Shown: positions 9,202-18,450, counted from the first letter of the stretch. The stretch is DNA of 64,000 nucleotides from Streptococcus sp. LPB0220 (GCF_008727815.1 NZ_CP044230.1:2030001-2094000), one strand, 5' to 3'. Notes: generated from the letters alone by a model not told the origin. Made by a program: numbers and translations.

Positions 9202-11412
9202 CTAGTCTGTCACTTCATGTCCACCATACTTGATGGTAGACCCGTTCATGTGTTTGACACGCGCAGCGATTTCCTTATGACGGCCATTGACCATGGGGCG
9301 AGCTTGTGGGTTTCCAAGATAGCCACAGGTCCGTTTGACCACATCGACCGTTTTCGGATCGCTATTGCCACAGTTTGGACAAGCAAATCCGCGCTCAGTC
9401 GGCGTGAAATCTCCTTCAAAATCACACTTGTAACAACGGTCAATCGGCGTATTGGTTCCGAGATAACCGACCCGGTCATAGGCATAATCCCAAACCGCTT
9501 CAAGGGCTTTGGGATTTTGTTGGAGCACAGGGTATTCGCAATAGTGGATAAAGCCACCAGACGCCCCTGCTTCAGGATAAACTTTTTCAAAATCCAACTT
9601 CTCAAATGGGGTGGGGTTCTTACGAACATCGTAGTGGAAACTATTGGTGTAGTATTCCTTGTCTGTGATATCCGGAACCTTACCAAATTTCTCCGTATCC
9701 AGGCGACAGAAGCGGTCTGTCAAGCTTTCTGACGGTGTCGAATAGATGGAGAAGTGGTAATCATACTGGTCAGACCATTCTTCCACGCGCGCTTTCATAT
9801 CCTTGATGATAGCAATCGTGAATTGTTTGGCTTCTGGATTGTGTTCCCAATTTGGACCATAAAAGACGGTTGCAACTTCATACAATCCGATATAGCCAAG
9901 AGAAACGGTCGCTCTACGGTTGCGGAAGAGCTGATCTACCTGATCATATTTACCCAAGCGTTTCCCGAAAGCGCCATATTGGTAGAGAATCGGCGCATTG
10001 GCTGGGGTCGCTTCTTTGGTGCGCTCCACCCGGTAAACCAAAGCATCTTCCGCAATGTTCATCCGTTCATTAAAGATTTGCCAGAACTTTTCCTTGTCTC
10101 CGCCAGATTCCAAGGCAATCCGGGGCAGATTAACCGTCACAACTCCCAGATTCATCCGGCCAGAATTGACTTCCACACCATTCTCGTCCTTCCACCCTTG
10201 AAGGAAAGAGCGACATCCCATGGGCACCTTGAAGGAGCCTGTCAATTCGACAATCTTGTCATAAGAGAGGACATCTGGATACATGCGTTTCGTAGCACAT
10301 TCCAAGGCCAATTGCTTGATATCATAGTTGGGTGTTCCCGGCTCTAGGTTGAGTCCCCGCTTGAGGGTAAAGATCAATTTTGGAAAAATGGCTGTCCGAT
10401 GTTCCGATCCAAGACCCTTAATCCGAATTTCCAGAATCGCCTTTTGGATTTCCCGTTCGAAGCGATTGGTTCCAAGACCAAAGCCAAGCGAAGTGAAAGG
10501 AGTTTGCCCGTTTGAAGTAAAGAGGGTATTGATCTCATATTCTAGCGATTGCATGGCATCATAGATATCTTTTTGAGTCTTACTCCAAGCATAGTCCTCT
10601 TGCTTTTCAGGAAGTACCCACTCTTTGGCATCCGCTAAGTGTTTTTGGTAGTTCTTTGCTGCATAAGGGGCCAAGACTTCATCGATCCGGTCTGCTGAGC
10701 AGCCCCCATACTGACTAGAGGCCACATTAGCAATAATCTGCGAGATTTGTGCCGTTGCAGTTTGGATAGACTTAGGACTTTCCACTTCTGCATTCCCGAT
10801 CTTAAAGCCATTTCTGAGCATGCCTTCAAAATCAATCAAACAGCAGTTGGTCATCGGTGTATAAGGGCTATAGTCCAAATCATGGTAGTGGATGTCCCCT
10901 TTTTGGTGGGCATTGGCTACGTGTTTGGGCAACATTTTAAGACCAATAGACTTACCAACGATCCCTGCCGTCAAGTCCCGTTGCGTGTTAAAGACATCAC
11001 TGTCCTTATTGGCGTTTTCATTGACGACGGCTTGATCCTTATTAAGGAGTTTGCCAATCGTAAAATTGATGTCGGTTGCTTTTGAGCGCTCAAAATCGCG
11101 TTGAGTCCGATAAGTAATGTAGCTCTCTGCGATGGCATACTCATTAGCTTGAAGCAATTCATGCTCGACGACATTTTGAATCTCATAGATCTTCACGCCA
11201 TTTGGAAAACGTTCCAAAATCTCTGCGATCACACGATCGACAATGGCTTCTAGTTTGGCTTCCATCACGGGAGTGAGAGAAGTCACTTCTTCTGTCGCCT
11301 TCAACAAGGCTTTATAAATTTTTTCAACATCGAATGGAACACGACGGCCATCTCGTTTTTCAACAAAAATATCCGGGGCCATTCTCAGTTTTTCTTCTCT
11401 CAAGGTGATCAT
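9202..11412 (-). CDS. nrdD: Anaerobic ribonucleoside-triphosphate reductase
   Basis: 736 residues from the ATG at 11412 (MITLREEKL). Starts at 11421 and 11433 are also in frame, but AGAGG lies about 10 bases before 11412. An N-terminal ATP-cone (VEKRDGRRVPFDVEKIYKAL) is followed by the glycyl-radical catalytic domain. Near the C-terminus are the zinc cysteines CYKCDFEG and CPNCG, then the glycyl-radical loop RTCGYLGNPQARP. The enzyme reduces NTPs to dNTPs without oxygen and needs NrdG, four genes downstream. Control by NrdR is indicated by two sites at 11475-11531. Confidence 0.96.
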   Translation of the reverse strand: MITLREEKLRMAPDIFVEKRDGRRVPFDVEKIYKALLKATEEVTSLTPVMEAKLEAIVDRVIAEILERFPNGVKIYEIQNVVEHELLQANEYAIAESYITYRTQRDFERSKATDINFTIGKLLNKDQAVVNENANKDSDVFNTQRDLTAGIVGKSIGLKMLPKHVANAHQKGDIHYHDLDYSPYTPMTNCCLIDFEGMLRNGFKIGNAEVESPKSIQTATAQISQIIANVASSQYGGCSADRIDEVLAPYAAKNYQKHLADAKEWVLPEKQEDYAWSKTQKDIYDAMQSLEYEINTLFTSNGQTPFTSLGFGLGTNRFEREIQKAILEIRIKGLGSEHRTAIFPKLIFTLKRGLNLEPGTPNYDIKQLALECATKRMYPDVLSYDKIVELTGSFKVPMGCRSFLQGWKDENGVEVNSGRMNLGVVTVNLPRIALESGGDKEKFWQIFNERMNIAEDALVYRVERTKEATPANAPILYQYGAFGKRLGKYDQVDQLFRNRRATVSLGYIGLYEVATVFYGPNWEHNPEAKQFTIAIIKDMKARVEEWSDQYDYHFSIYSTPSESLTDRFCRLDTEKFGKVPDITDKEYYTNSFHYDVRKNPTPFEKLDFEKVYPEAGASGGFIHYCEYPVLQQNPKALEAVWDYAYDRVGYLGTNTPIDRCYKCDFEGDFTPTERGFACPNCGNSDPKTVDVVKRTCGYLGNPQARPMVNGRHKEIAARVKHMNGSTIKYGGHEVTD

Positions 11413-11452
11413 ACCAAACATGCCTCTCTTCATTTATTTACATACAAGTTGT

Positions 11453-11480
11453 ATTATACCACTCCAAAAATAAAAATCAA
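11453..11480 (-). promoter_or_regulatory. nrdD promoter
   Basis: On the minus strand TTGATT (11475-11480) is followed after 16 bases by a consensus -10 TATAAT (11453-11458). The -35 hexamer lies inside the nearer NrdR-like box, so bound repressor would block RNA polymerase. Confidence 0.7.
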
Positions 11481-11531
11481 TATCTTGTGGAAAATTTTAT
11501 AAAAAACTTTCTAAAGCACAAGATATTGATT
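11475..11531. promoter_or_regulatory. Pair of NrdR-box-like sites upstream of nrdD
   Basis: AATCAATATCTTGTGG (11475-11490) and, on the other strand, the related AATCAATATCTTGTGC (11516-11531) each resemble the 16-base NrdR consensus acaCwAtATaTwGtgt. Their starts are 41 bases apart, about four helical turns, as described for paired NrdR boxes. The two sites also form a long inverted repeat followed by T-rich sequence on the minus strand, so the same stretch may help terminate the upstream membrane-protein gene. Confidence 0.75.
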
Positions 11532-11534
11532 TTA

Positions 11535-13373
11535 TTAAGAGCGTTGATAGAGTTTGAAATGACGGTATTTCTTCTCAACGAGACGATAATTTTCTTTGAG
11601 CAAGTTCTTCATTTTGGAGGTCAATTCTACCTGATTGTTGACCACAATATACTTGGGTTCAGACCGATCGATTTGTTGGGTTACATTTGTCCGGTTCTCA
11701 TTAATCCCCAGATAAGAAGTCGGGGTTAATAAGGCAGAAGCTGCCAAACGATCGCTTTCTTGATAGAGAATAGCTGTCGTATCCCAAGCATAAATGGTAT
11801 CTTTCGACTTGGTGTGATTTTTAATGTAGCTGGCAATAGCACTCCGTTCACTGGATTGGCCAGACTGAAGCACAACATCTTGAACCACCGGATTCGCCAA
11901 CAGATAGACAAGGGCTACTAGCGGTAAGAAAACTTGGCTCGTAAAGTAAGCGGCCCAAACTTCCTTGTTTTTCTTCTTCCGACCACGACGTTCGATCCCA
12001 TCGTTTTCTTCCCCATCTCGTGAGAACCAGATCGCAAACAAAGGAAGAACAAATGGCAACATTGGCAACAATTGGTAAGCGCCTTGTTCAGGAAGACCAA
12101 TCGACACGATGAGGACTACCAGGCTACCTGCCCATCCCATAAAGCGGAAGATCCGGCGAGCGCTGCTATTTTGCTTGGTAAAGGACATCAAAAAGGCAGA
12201 GACTAAGCCAAAGGCCAGCGCCAACAGTCCATAATAAATGGCATTACTGAAGGTCTGTCCATTGCTAAAATTCAAGGCATTAAAGACATAGGTCACTTGA
12301 TTAATGGCATAGCCAAAAGTCTGATTCAAAACGGTGATATAGCCAATTGGATAAAAGACGAGTGAAAAACCAAGGAGAGCTGCTAGCAGTTGATAAAAGC
12401 CACGCGCCCATCTCTTCTGCTTGATGTTAAAGGCTGTTAATCCAAGGAAGGCCAACAAATAAAACAAGGCACTGGTCATCGGATCAATCAAGAAAGCCAC
12501 AGCTGCAATCGCACCATAAAGGATAAAGCCTTCATCCTTACGATCCCCAATCAAATAAGCCAAAATGAAATTCATGCTGGCAAATAGGATTGGAAGACTA
12601 AAGAGAGTCACATAAGTTCCTCCAAAACCAAGGCCTAACACCAAGAAATAAAAGAGTAACTGGACATTCTTCGCTGTATCTTTATCAGACACCAGCAAGC
12701 GCACAACCCGATAGAGATAGGTCCCCGCAAAGAAGAGGGCAATCGCTTGGAGGATCATCAAGATCCAATGTCCACCAGCTAAACTCCCCAACCAGTTGAT
12801 TGCATAATAGAGGAGACCATTGGTTCCGTAAAAATCACCAAACGGTACTTGACCCTTGGTCATTGCCCAGCCAGCATACAAGTTTTGAGATTGTTGATTG
12901 GTTGCAAAACGGGTTAAAAATGGCACCCCAACATGCAGCAAACTAATCAAAAGACTCAACACAAAAGGAATCGCTAGGGGCACTGGACGCTTGGATTGAC
13001 GACGGATCGGCTCAACTGTCACATCTGCTTCTAGCTCTTCCGTATTCTCTTCTACCTTAGATGCTTCCGCTTTTGTCGCTTCGACTCCCGCCTTACGCGA
13101 ACGACGACTCATCCGACTGAGCGGTTGCTCCGCTTCCTGTTCCGATTCTTGTGTAGGTTCTGCTACTGCTTCTGGCTTGGCATCACGAATTTCCTCTGAT
13201 GCCTCCATTGCAACCGGCTCCTCCAAGACTTCTGCCTGCTGGCTATGAGTCGGCTCTTCTTCACGAAAGACTGACTTATCTAGCACTTCGCGAATTTCAC
13301 GTGTATCCTGAAAGCTATCTCCCACGTGAAGCCCTAACTTTTTCGAAGTCATTTCTTGCTCTTTTTCGCTCAT
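11535..13373 (-). CDS. Large multi-pass membrane protein with charged N-terminal tail (GT-C-like, possibly Ccs4-type)
   Basis: 612 residues from the ATG at 13373 (MSEKEQEM), which has AAGGA upstream. A start at 13424 would lie almost at the presumed transcription start. The first 150 residues are soluble and acidic to mixed, rich in Glu, Ala and Ser. About twelve hydrophobic helices follow, and then a C-terminal extracellular part of about 100 residues (IKNHTKSKDTIYAWDTTAILY to the end). The layout resembles GT-C glycosyltransferases with a final soluble domain, and the gene position resembles the pneumococcal competence-induced Ccs4 gene. No com-box was found upstream here. Function is unproven. 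Confidence 0.8.
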   Translation of the reverse strand: MSEKEQEMTSKKLGLHVGDSFQDTREIREVLDKSVFREEEPTHSQQAEVLEEPVAMEASEEIRDAKPEAVAEPTQESEQEAEQPLSRMSRRSRKAGVEATKAEASKVEENTEELEADVTVEPIRRQSKRPVPLAIPFVLSLLISLLHVGVPFLTRFATNQQSQNLYAGWAMTKGQVPFGDFYGTNGLLYYAINWLGSLAGGHWILMILQAIALFFAGTYLYRVVRLLVSDKDTAKNVQLLFYFLVLGLGFGGTYVTLFSLPILFASMNFILAYLIGDRKDEGFILYGAIAAVAFLIDPMTSALFYLLAFLGLTAFNIKQKRWARGFYQLLAALLGFSLVFYPIGYITVLNQTFGYAINQVTYVFNALNFSNGQTFSNAIYYGLLALAFGLVSAFLMSFTKQNSSARRIFRFMGWAGSLVVLIVSIGLPEQGAYQLLPMLPFVLPLFAIWFSRDGEENDGIERRGRKKKNKEVWAAYFTSQVFLPLVALVYLLANPVVQDVVLQSGQSSERSAIASYIKNHTKSKDTIYAWDTTAILYQESDRLAASALLTPTSYLGINENRTNVTQQIDRSEPKYIVVNNQVELTSKMKNLLKENYRLVEKKYRHFKLYQRS

Positions 13374-13485
13374 TCTTTTTCCTTTTTCTAGATCTTTGCT
13401 CTTTCCTTTTAGAAAAAAGCCCATTATCTTCTCTAGTATACCAAATTCTGCCGACCCTGTCAGCCTCTTGCCACATAGTCCTATG

Positions 13486-13521
13486 GAAAAAGAGTCAGAT
13501 CTCTCAGCTTCTGACTCTTTC
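13486..13521 (-). terminator. Intrinsic terminator after cls
   Basis: AAAGAGTCAGA and TCTGACTCTTT form an 11-bp stem around a 10-base loop. On the minus strand it is followed by TTCC after the T-rich stem end. It lies just downstream of the cardiolipin synthase gene. Confidence 0.75.
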
Positions 13522-13540
13522 TTCTGTATTCTCACACCTA

Positions 13541-15076
13541 TTACAACATCGGTGCGAACAATTGCATAATTTCCTTGATTAAGCGCTGGTGCCAGGTAAA
13601 GTGGAAGGTATCTTCAGTGATCTCTTGAGATACTTCAAAGATGTGGTCAAAATCCGCCCGGATCTCTTTCAGAGCAGGCGTCCGATACATCCAGACCGCA
13701 TTTTCATAGTGATGGACCAGACTACGGTAGTCAAAGTTAATCGACCCTACAACCGCCATTTCGTCATCTGCCAGAACTTGCTTACTGTGGACAAAACCAG
13801 GCGTGTACTCATAGATTTTCACACCAGCATCCATCAGATCCAAGTAAGCCCCACGCGTAACAATTTGGATCAATTTTTTATCCGGAATATGCGGGGTCAC
13901 GATGCGAACATCCACCCCACGAAGGGCCGCATTGCGGATATCTTCTGTCAAATCATAATCGATGATCAAGTAAGGAGTCGTGATATAGACGTAATCCGTC
14001 GCTTGGTTGATCATATTTTGATAAACCGTCTTTCCGACCTGCGACTTGTAAATTGGCTTTGGTCCACTCCCATAGGGAATATAGAGCCCTTCTCCTTCGA
14101 CTGCCTTGTTTTCAATATGGTAGCGGTCAAAATCCTCGATTTCCCCACGGTTGATGTACCAGTTCATGAGGAAGAGTCGCGTTAAGGCCTTAACAGCTCG
14201 TCCATCCAAACGGATGGCACTGTCCTTCCAGTGACCAAACCGCTCAATGTGGTTGATGTACTCGTCTGCCAAATTGACACCACCCGTATAGCCGATCTGG
14301 CCATCAATGACCAAGATCTTACGGTGGTCTCGGTTGTTATAAGCTACTGTCAAACGGGGGATCACCTTGTTAAATTTATGGGCATCAATTCCCATCTTTC
14401 GCAATCGTTTGGTATAGTTCCCAGCCAAGGTTGCCATACAGCCGATATCGTCATAAAGGAGTTTGACTTCAACCCCCTCTTTCACTTTCTGCTCTAAAAT
14501 CTCTAGGATGCTGTTCCACATCAAGCCCTCGTCAATGATGTAAAACTCGATGAAGATAAATTTTTTCGCTGCTCGCAGATCCTCTAGTAGTTGCTCATAC
14601 ATAGCCTCCCCTTGAGGGTAAAAGGTCGATGCCGTCCCATTGTAGAGATCCGCATTGTGGTCCATGGATAAAATCGACTTGACCAAGCCATAAACCGCCT
14701 TGCTTTCTTGCTTGAGCTCCTTACGCAACTGATGACTATTGTCCTCTCGAAACTTCATGGACTCCATATTTTTCAGCTGGATCATTTCCTTTTTGGACAA
14801 ACGCCGCTCTCCAAACATGAGATACAAGAGTGATCCAAAGACAGGAATGACGGCAATCAAGAGCCAGGTCACCTTATTTTCAGGCGGGGTATTTCGATTA
14901 ACAATAGCCAAGATTGTCGACACATATAAGAGCCCAATGACCGCAACAGATAGCCAATGAGGGAACCATCTATTAAGCCAGAAGAAGGCCGCAAAGGATG
15001 CCCAAAGTTCGAAGCCCATAAACAAAATACTAAATCCATATTTGGACATTAATAGACGTAATTTTCGAAAGGTCAC
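13541..15076 (-). CDS. cls: Cardiolipin synthase
   Basis: 511 residues from a GTG at 15076 (VTFRKLRLLMSKYG), chosen because AAGGAGG lies 5 bases upstream. A longer frame exists but would add a non-conserved basic tail. Two N-terminal membrane helices precede two phospholipase-D domains with HKD motifs, HRKILVID (about residues 218-225) and VHSKQVLADD (about residues 425-434). The enzyme joins two phosphatidylglycerol molecules to cardiolipin at the membrane. Length is normal. Confidence 0.95.
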   Translation of the reverse strand: MTFRKLRLLMSKYGFSILFMGFELWASFAAFFWLNRWFPHWLSVAVIGLLYVSTILAIVNRNTPPENKVTWLLIAVIPVFGSLLYLMFGERRLSKKEMIQLKNMESMKFREDNSHQLRKELKQESKAVYGLVKSILSMDHNADLYNGTASTFYPQGEAMYEQLLEDLRAAKKFIFIEFYIIDEGLMWNSILEILEQKVKEGVEVKLLYDDIGCMATLAGNYTKRLRKMGIDAHKFNKVIPRLTVAYNNRDHRKILVIDGQIGYTGGVNLADEYINHIERFGHWKDSAIRLDGRAVKALTRLFLMNWYINRGEIEDFDRYHIENKAVEGEGLYIPYGSGPKPIYKSQVGKTVYQNMINQATDYVYITTPYLIIDYDLTEDIRNAALRGVDVRIVTPHIPDKKLIQIVTRGAYLDLMDAGVKIYEYTPGFVHSKQVLADDEMAVVGSINFDYRSLVHHYENAVWMYRTPALKEIRADFDHIFEVSQEITEDTFHFTWHQRLIKEIMQLFAPML

Positions 15077-15162
15077 AACATCCTCCTTTTTCTTTCTACT
15101 AGTATACCAATTCTTTTTACCCGATGCAACGACCAACCAACCCCCTTCTTGACAAACAAAAA

Positions 15163-15338
15163 CAGGCTAGGACTTTTGTCCCAGCCTCTCAATTATTTTT
15201 GGATTGTCGAGCAAGACGCAGTGGTTGAGTGGGCTCTACTACGCTGATTTCATCAGCTTTTACAGCCCTACTCAACTGTGCGGAGGTGGGACGACGAAAT
15301 CGAATTCTAACGAATTACCGATTTCTGTCCCACTCTCT
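15163..15338 (+). repeat. Dispersed structured intergenic repeat, copy A (end hairpin inverted)
   Basis: This is one of three near-identical elements of about 175 bp in the window (others at 22517 and 33817), all in the same orientation. It contains an end hairpin (AGGCTAGGAC...GTCCCAGCCT), a middle inverted repeat (TTGAGTGGGCT...AGCCCTACTCAA) with CTGATTTCATCAG inside, and a terminal inverted repeat (GTGGGAC...GTCCCAC enclosing GAAATCG...CGATTTC). In this copy the end hairpin is the reverse complement of that in copy C, while the rest is not inverted. No open reading frame is evident. Confidence 0.92.
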
Positions 15339-15351
15339 CTTGTCTCGTCCC

Positions 15352-15762
15352 TTATTGCTTGGTCAGGACAATAATCCCTTGATCATCCTCTGCTTGCTCC
15401 AGATCTTCTAGCGACAACTGATCCCCTTCGATCCGATAGCGATAAGGCTCATCTCCGATACGCATGGATTGATTGACCGGATCAATACTAACCTCTTTGG
15501 CCTCTTCTTCTCCATCAGCATCTTGCACCGTAAACGTGCCTTTTTGACCCGTCACAACTAAGAGGATCGTATTTTCCTCGTCCTGTCCTCGATAGCTTCC
15601 ATCTATGGACACCCCTTCTTTCTGTTCTTTACTCGCAGAAGTCACAGTCTGTGATGAAGCAGACGTCTGTTTGCTCGAAGTCTGTGTCGCTTGTTCTTGC
15701 TGGCTACAAGCAGTCAGGAAAAGGGCTACTGCCAAGGTCAGTATAGACATGATTTTTTTCAT
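15352..15762 (-). CDS. Small secreted lipoprotein, unknown function
   Basis: 136 residues from the ATG at 15762 (MKKIMSIL), with AGGAG upstream; a longer frame has no ribosome binding site. A lipoprotein signal ends in LTAC with Cys at residue 19. A Ser/Thr/Gln-rich linker of about 40 residues and a small beta-rich domain follow. The domain (SIDGSYRGQDEENTILLVV... to the end) resembles the short DUF/YgdI-like lipoproteins found next to folC in streptococci. It would be anchored on the outer face of the membrane. The role is unknown. Confidence 0.85.
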   Translation of the reverse strand: MKKIMSILTLAVALFLTACSQQEQATQTSSKQTSASSQTVTSASKEQKEGVSIDGSYRGQDEENTILLVVTGQKGTFTVQDADGEEEAKEVSIDPVNQSMRIGDEPYRYRIEGDQLSLEDLEQAEDDQGIIVLTKQ

Positions 15763-15838
15763 TAAGATCGGCTCCTTTCGCCATAACCGTATACTATCTA
15801 CCACCAGTATACGCCAAGAAAGTCTTTAGGTCAATTGT

Positions 15839-17071
15839 TTACCCCTCTAATAAAAATGCCCTTACTTCCGCAATAAAATACAAGGATCCTGTGACAAATA
15901 AGACTTCATCTGGGGAACTCTGATCCATAAATTCTTTGATATAGGCCTTGTAGTCCGCTACATAGGGCAGGTCTTGTCGGTCGCCTTGTGCCACCACTTC
16001 ACCGTAATGAAAGGTCGTCAAAATCAATTCAGCTTCCGGCAATCCCGCTTGAAGCGTTTGGAGCATCCCGCTATAATCTTTTCGCTTGAGGGCCCCAAAT
16101 AAAATCTTCACGCGCTTTCCTGCTAAGCTATTGGCAAACTCGATCAAGCGCAACATAGCATGAGGATTATGGGCGCCATCCAGATACACCTGGTCGCCAA
16201 ACAACTCTAGACGGCCCGGCCACCGCGTCTCTTGCAAGGCGTGCTTGACCTGCTCCATATCCACTTCTTCATCTAGGCCTTCCATATAGAGGAGAAAGGC
16301 CTCCAGAGCTACTGCAGCATTTTCCCGTTGGTAATCACCCTTCAAGCCCAGAGATGGCAAGACAATATCCACACTTTCATTCCAAAAACGATCCTGCTCT
16401 ATGCCAAAATCTTTCTGGAAGGCGTGGAGATCCACAGCCAATTGCTCCGCTTTTTCTTGACAAACAGCTATAGCATCATCCGATAAGGGACCCACCACAG
16501 CTTTCTTGCCCTTCTTAAAGATTCCTGCCTTTTGCTGGGCGATTTCCGCAATCGTCCCTCCCAGTGTTTCCTGGTGATCCAGGCCAACCGAAGTGATCAC
16601 TGCGATATCTCCCGTCACTACATTAGTGGTATCTAGAAGCCCACCGATACCAACTTCCAATAAGACCACGTCCACAGCTTGTTCCTTAAAATACAAGAGG
16701 GCCATGAGGCAGATAATCTCAAAATAAGAGAGTTGATCCTGGGTTTGAAGTAAGGTCTGCTCCATTTGTTGGACTTCTTGGCCAATCCGAGTAAAATCTT
16801 CATCTGAAATCGGCTGATCCCCAATACAAATCCGATCATGGATACTGATCATATGAGGAGAAGTAAAGGTCCCAACCTTCTTCCCATGAGCCATCAACAA
16901 TTGACGCAGAAAGGCGATTGTGGATCCCTTCCCATTGGTTCCTGTCACATGAAGGATCGGATAAGCCTTATCCGGTCTTCCTAAAAGGCTCACTGCCTGC
17001 TCCATACGATCCAGTCCCGATCGAAAATTCAGACCGATCCGACTATTCATCCATTGCTCAATCTTATTCAC
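15839..17071 (-). CDS. folC: Bifunctional folylpolyglutamate synthase/dihydrofolate synthase
   Basis: 410 residues from a GTG at 17071 (VNKIEQWMNSRIG), with AGGAGG 6 bases upstream. The ATP-binding P-loop HVTGTNGKGST is at about residues 41-51, followed by the Mur-ligase type central domain (LLEVGIGGLLDTTN) and a C-terminal domain with LDGAHNPHA. FolC adds glutamate to dihydropteroate and to reduced folates. It acts in the cytoplasm. The gene is preceded by an unusual tandem repeat array. Confidence 0.95.
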   Translation of the reverse strand: MNKIEQWMNSRIGLNFRSGLDRMEQAVSLLGRPDKAYPILHVTGTNGKGSTIAFLRQLLMAHGKKVGTFTSPHMISIHDRICIGDQPISDEDFTRIGQEVQQMEQTLLQTQDQLSYFEIICLMALLYFKEQAVDVVLLEVGIGGLLDTTNVVTGDIAVITSVGLDHQETLGGTIAEIAQQKAGIFKKGKKAVVGPLSDDAIAVCQEKAEQLAVDLHAFQKDFGIEQDRFWNESVDIVLPSLGLKGDYQRENAAVALEAFLLYMEGLDEEVDMEQVKHALQETRWPGRLELFGDQVYLDGAHNPHAMLRLIEFANSLAGKRVKILFGALKRKDYSGMLQTLQAGLPEAELILTTFHYGEVVAQGDRQDLPYVADYKAYIKEFMDQSSPDEVLFVTGSLYFIAEVRAFLLEG

Positions 17072-17154
17072 ATCTTCCTCCTAAAAGAAAAAAGCGACAA
17101 AACCTCTTCTGACGTTTGCGCTCCTTTCTTTTGTAGTTATTTCTTTCTCATTTT

Positions 17155-17376
17155 ACAGCAGGTCCATCGGACTTCCTGCTTTTTCTTGTTTCTTGAAGCA
17201 GGGCTAAAAACGTCCACTGGACTTACTTGCGGTCTTCATTTCTAGCGCAAGGGTAAAAATGTCCCCCGGACTTACCAACTCTTTCTAGTTTCTAGGAGTT
17301 GGGCTAAAAACGTCCCCCGGACTTACCAACTCTTTCTAATTTCTTGGAGTTGGGGTAAAAACATGCACTGGATGTT
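17155..17376 (-). repeat. Tandem array of about 50-bp units with terminator-like hairpins
   Basis: Related units recur with their GTCC...GGAC cores at 17162, 17212, 17261, 17312 and a diverged form at 17362, a period of 49-51 bp. A typical unit holds a short stem GTCC-CCC-GGAC and a longer one, CCAACTC...GAGTTGG. On the minus strand each GTCC...GGAC hairpin is followed by TTTTT or ATTTTT, as in intrinsic terminators. The last unit (17357-17380) forms AAAAACAT...ATGTTTTT, the probable terminator of the DUF1292 gene. No coding potential is seen. Confidence 0.85.
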
Positions 17377-17377
17377 T

Positions 17378-17683
17378 TTACTCCTCCATAAAGCTGTTGA
17401 AGACTTCTTCGATCATATCCCATTCTGCATCTGAGTCTTCTGGGATTGGTTGAAGGTCGCCTTCTGTTCCGTCTTCGTTTTCTGTAAATGAATAAGCTTG
17501 GATTTCAACTTCGCCGTTTTCATCTTCTTCTGCATTTGCAGGGATCAAAAGGACATAGTTCTTTCCAAATTCTTCTTTGCCATCAATGGTCAAAAGAATT
17601 TCAAACAAGGTTTCATTTCCTTGTTCATCCACCAATGTAATTAATTCACGTTCTTCATGGTCGTGGTTATGATCATGTGCCAT
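17378..17683 (-). CDS. DUF1292 domain-containing protein
   Basis: 101 residues. A His/Asp-rich start ([11 protein letters not shown]) precedes a DUF1292 domain with [18 protein letters not shown] and an acidic C-terminus. It is the third member of the widespread Firmicute operon ireB-ruvX-DUF1292, here 22 bases after ruvX. It is a small cytosolic protein and its function is not established. The histidine-rich N-terminus could bind metal, but this is only suggestive. Confidence 0.92.
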   Translation of the reverse strand: MAHDHNHDHEERELITLVDEQGNETLFEILLTIDGKEEFGKNYVLLIPANAEEDENGEVEIQAYSFTENEDGTEGDLQPIPEDSDAEWDMIEEVFNSFMEE

Positions 17684-17705
17684 ACTATTCTTCCTCGTTT
17701 TCTTT

Positions 17706-18125
17706 CTAAAAATTGCGATCTAAATAATTTTGTAAAATAAGCTGCGCTGCTAACTTATCAATAACTTTTTTACGTTTGCTACGGCTAATATCTGCTTGCT
17801 CAATCAACATCCGCTCTGCAGCAACTGTCGTCAACCGTTCGTCTTGGTAGTCGACTGGCAACCCAAACTTTTCAGCAATCATTGCGCCATAAGCCTGACT
17901 GGCTTCCACACGCGGTCCGCTTGTGTTGTTCATGTTTTTCGGCAAGCCCACAACAAAACGGTCTACCTTGTATTGAGCCACTAATTCGGCCAAGCGCTCC
18001 AAACCGAATTCTTTTTTGTCTTCATCGATTTGGATGATTTCAAGACCCTGAGCTGTAAAACCGAGAGGATCACTCACAGCAACCCCAACGGTCTTTGAGC
18101 CAACATCCAATCCCATAATTCTCAT
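17706..18125 (-). CDS. ruvX: Pre-16S rRNA nuclease/Holliday junction resolvase-like protein RuvX (YqgF)
   Basis: 139 residues with the RNase H-like YqgF signature [19 protein letters not shown] at the N-terminus. It also has [11 protein letters not shown] and the late acidic motif [10 protein letters not shown]. Family members process the 5' end of 16S rRNA; the Holliday junction role is older and less supported. The ATG shares one base with the ireB stop (TAATG), so translation is coupled. Confidence 0.95.
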   Translation of the reverse strand: MRIMGLDVGSKTVGVAVSDPLGFTAQGLEIIQIDEDKKEFGLERLAELVAQYKVDRFVVGLPKNMNNTSGPRVEASQAYGAMIAEKFGLPVDYQDERLTTVAAERMLIEQADISRSKRKKVIDKLAAQLILQNYLDRNF

Positions 18126-18391
18126 TAGAGGTCTATTCCTTGCCCTTTCAAATAATAACGTACCAATTCTTCCACGATCTCATCTCGTTCATATTTACGA
18201 ATTTGGTTCCGTGCATTATTATAACGAGGTACATAGGCAGGATCACCACTGAGTACGTATCCTACGATTTGATTAATTGGATTGTAGCCTTTTTCATCCA
18301 GTGACAAGTAAACATCTTTCAAGGTCTCGCTAATTTCCTTACGATTTGAATCATCAAGATTAAAACGTACTGTTTCATCTGTAAATCCCAC
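18125..18391 (-). CDS. ireB: IreB family regulatory phosphoprotein
   Basis: 88 residues with the family-wide sequence [15 protein letters not shown], whose threonines correspond to the phosphorylated residues in Enterococcus IreB, and [20 protein letters not shown]. IreB is a substrate of the PASTA-domain Ser/Thr kinase and affects cephalosporin resistance in enterococci. It is the first gene of the ireB-ruvX-DUF1292 operon. A promoter is visible upstream. Confidence 0.95.
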   Translation of the reverse strand: MGFTDETVRFNLDDSNRKEISETLKDVYLSLDEKGYNPINQIVGYVLSGDPAYVPRYNNARNQIRKYERDEIVEELVRYYLKGQGIDL

Positions 18392-18421
18392 AAGAACACC
18401 CTCTTTCCTTAGAATATTACT

Positions 18422-18450
18422 ATTATACCATAATTAAGAGTTTTCCACAA
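18422..18450 (-). promoter_or_regulatory. ireB operon promoter
   Basis: On the minus strand TTGTGG (18445-18450) and TATAAT (18422-18427) are separated by 17 bases, about 30 bases before the ireB start codon. Confidence 0.65.

Noticed and set aside
15163..15338. Insertion sequence
   Set aside because: No transposase frame and no flanking direct repeats were seen in any of the three copies; kept as a structured repeat.
17155..17376. Possible CRISPR array
   Set aside because: Units of about 50 bp follow each other without unique spacers, and no cas gene is present.
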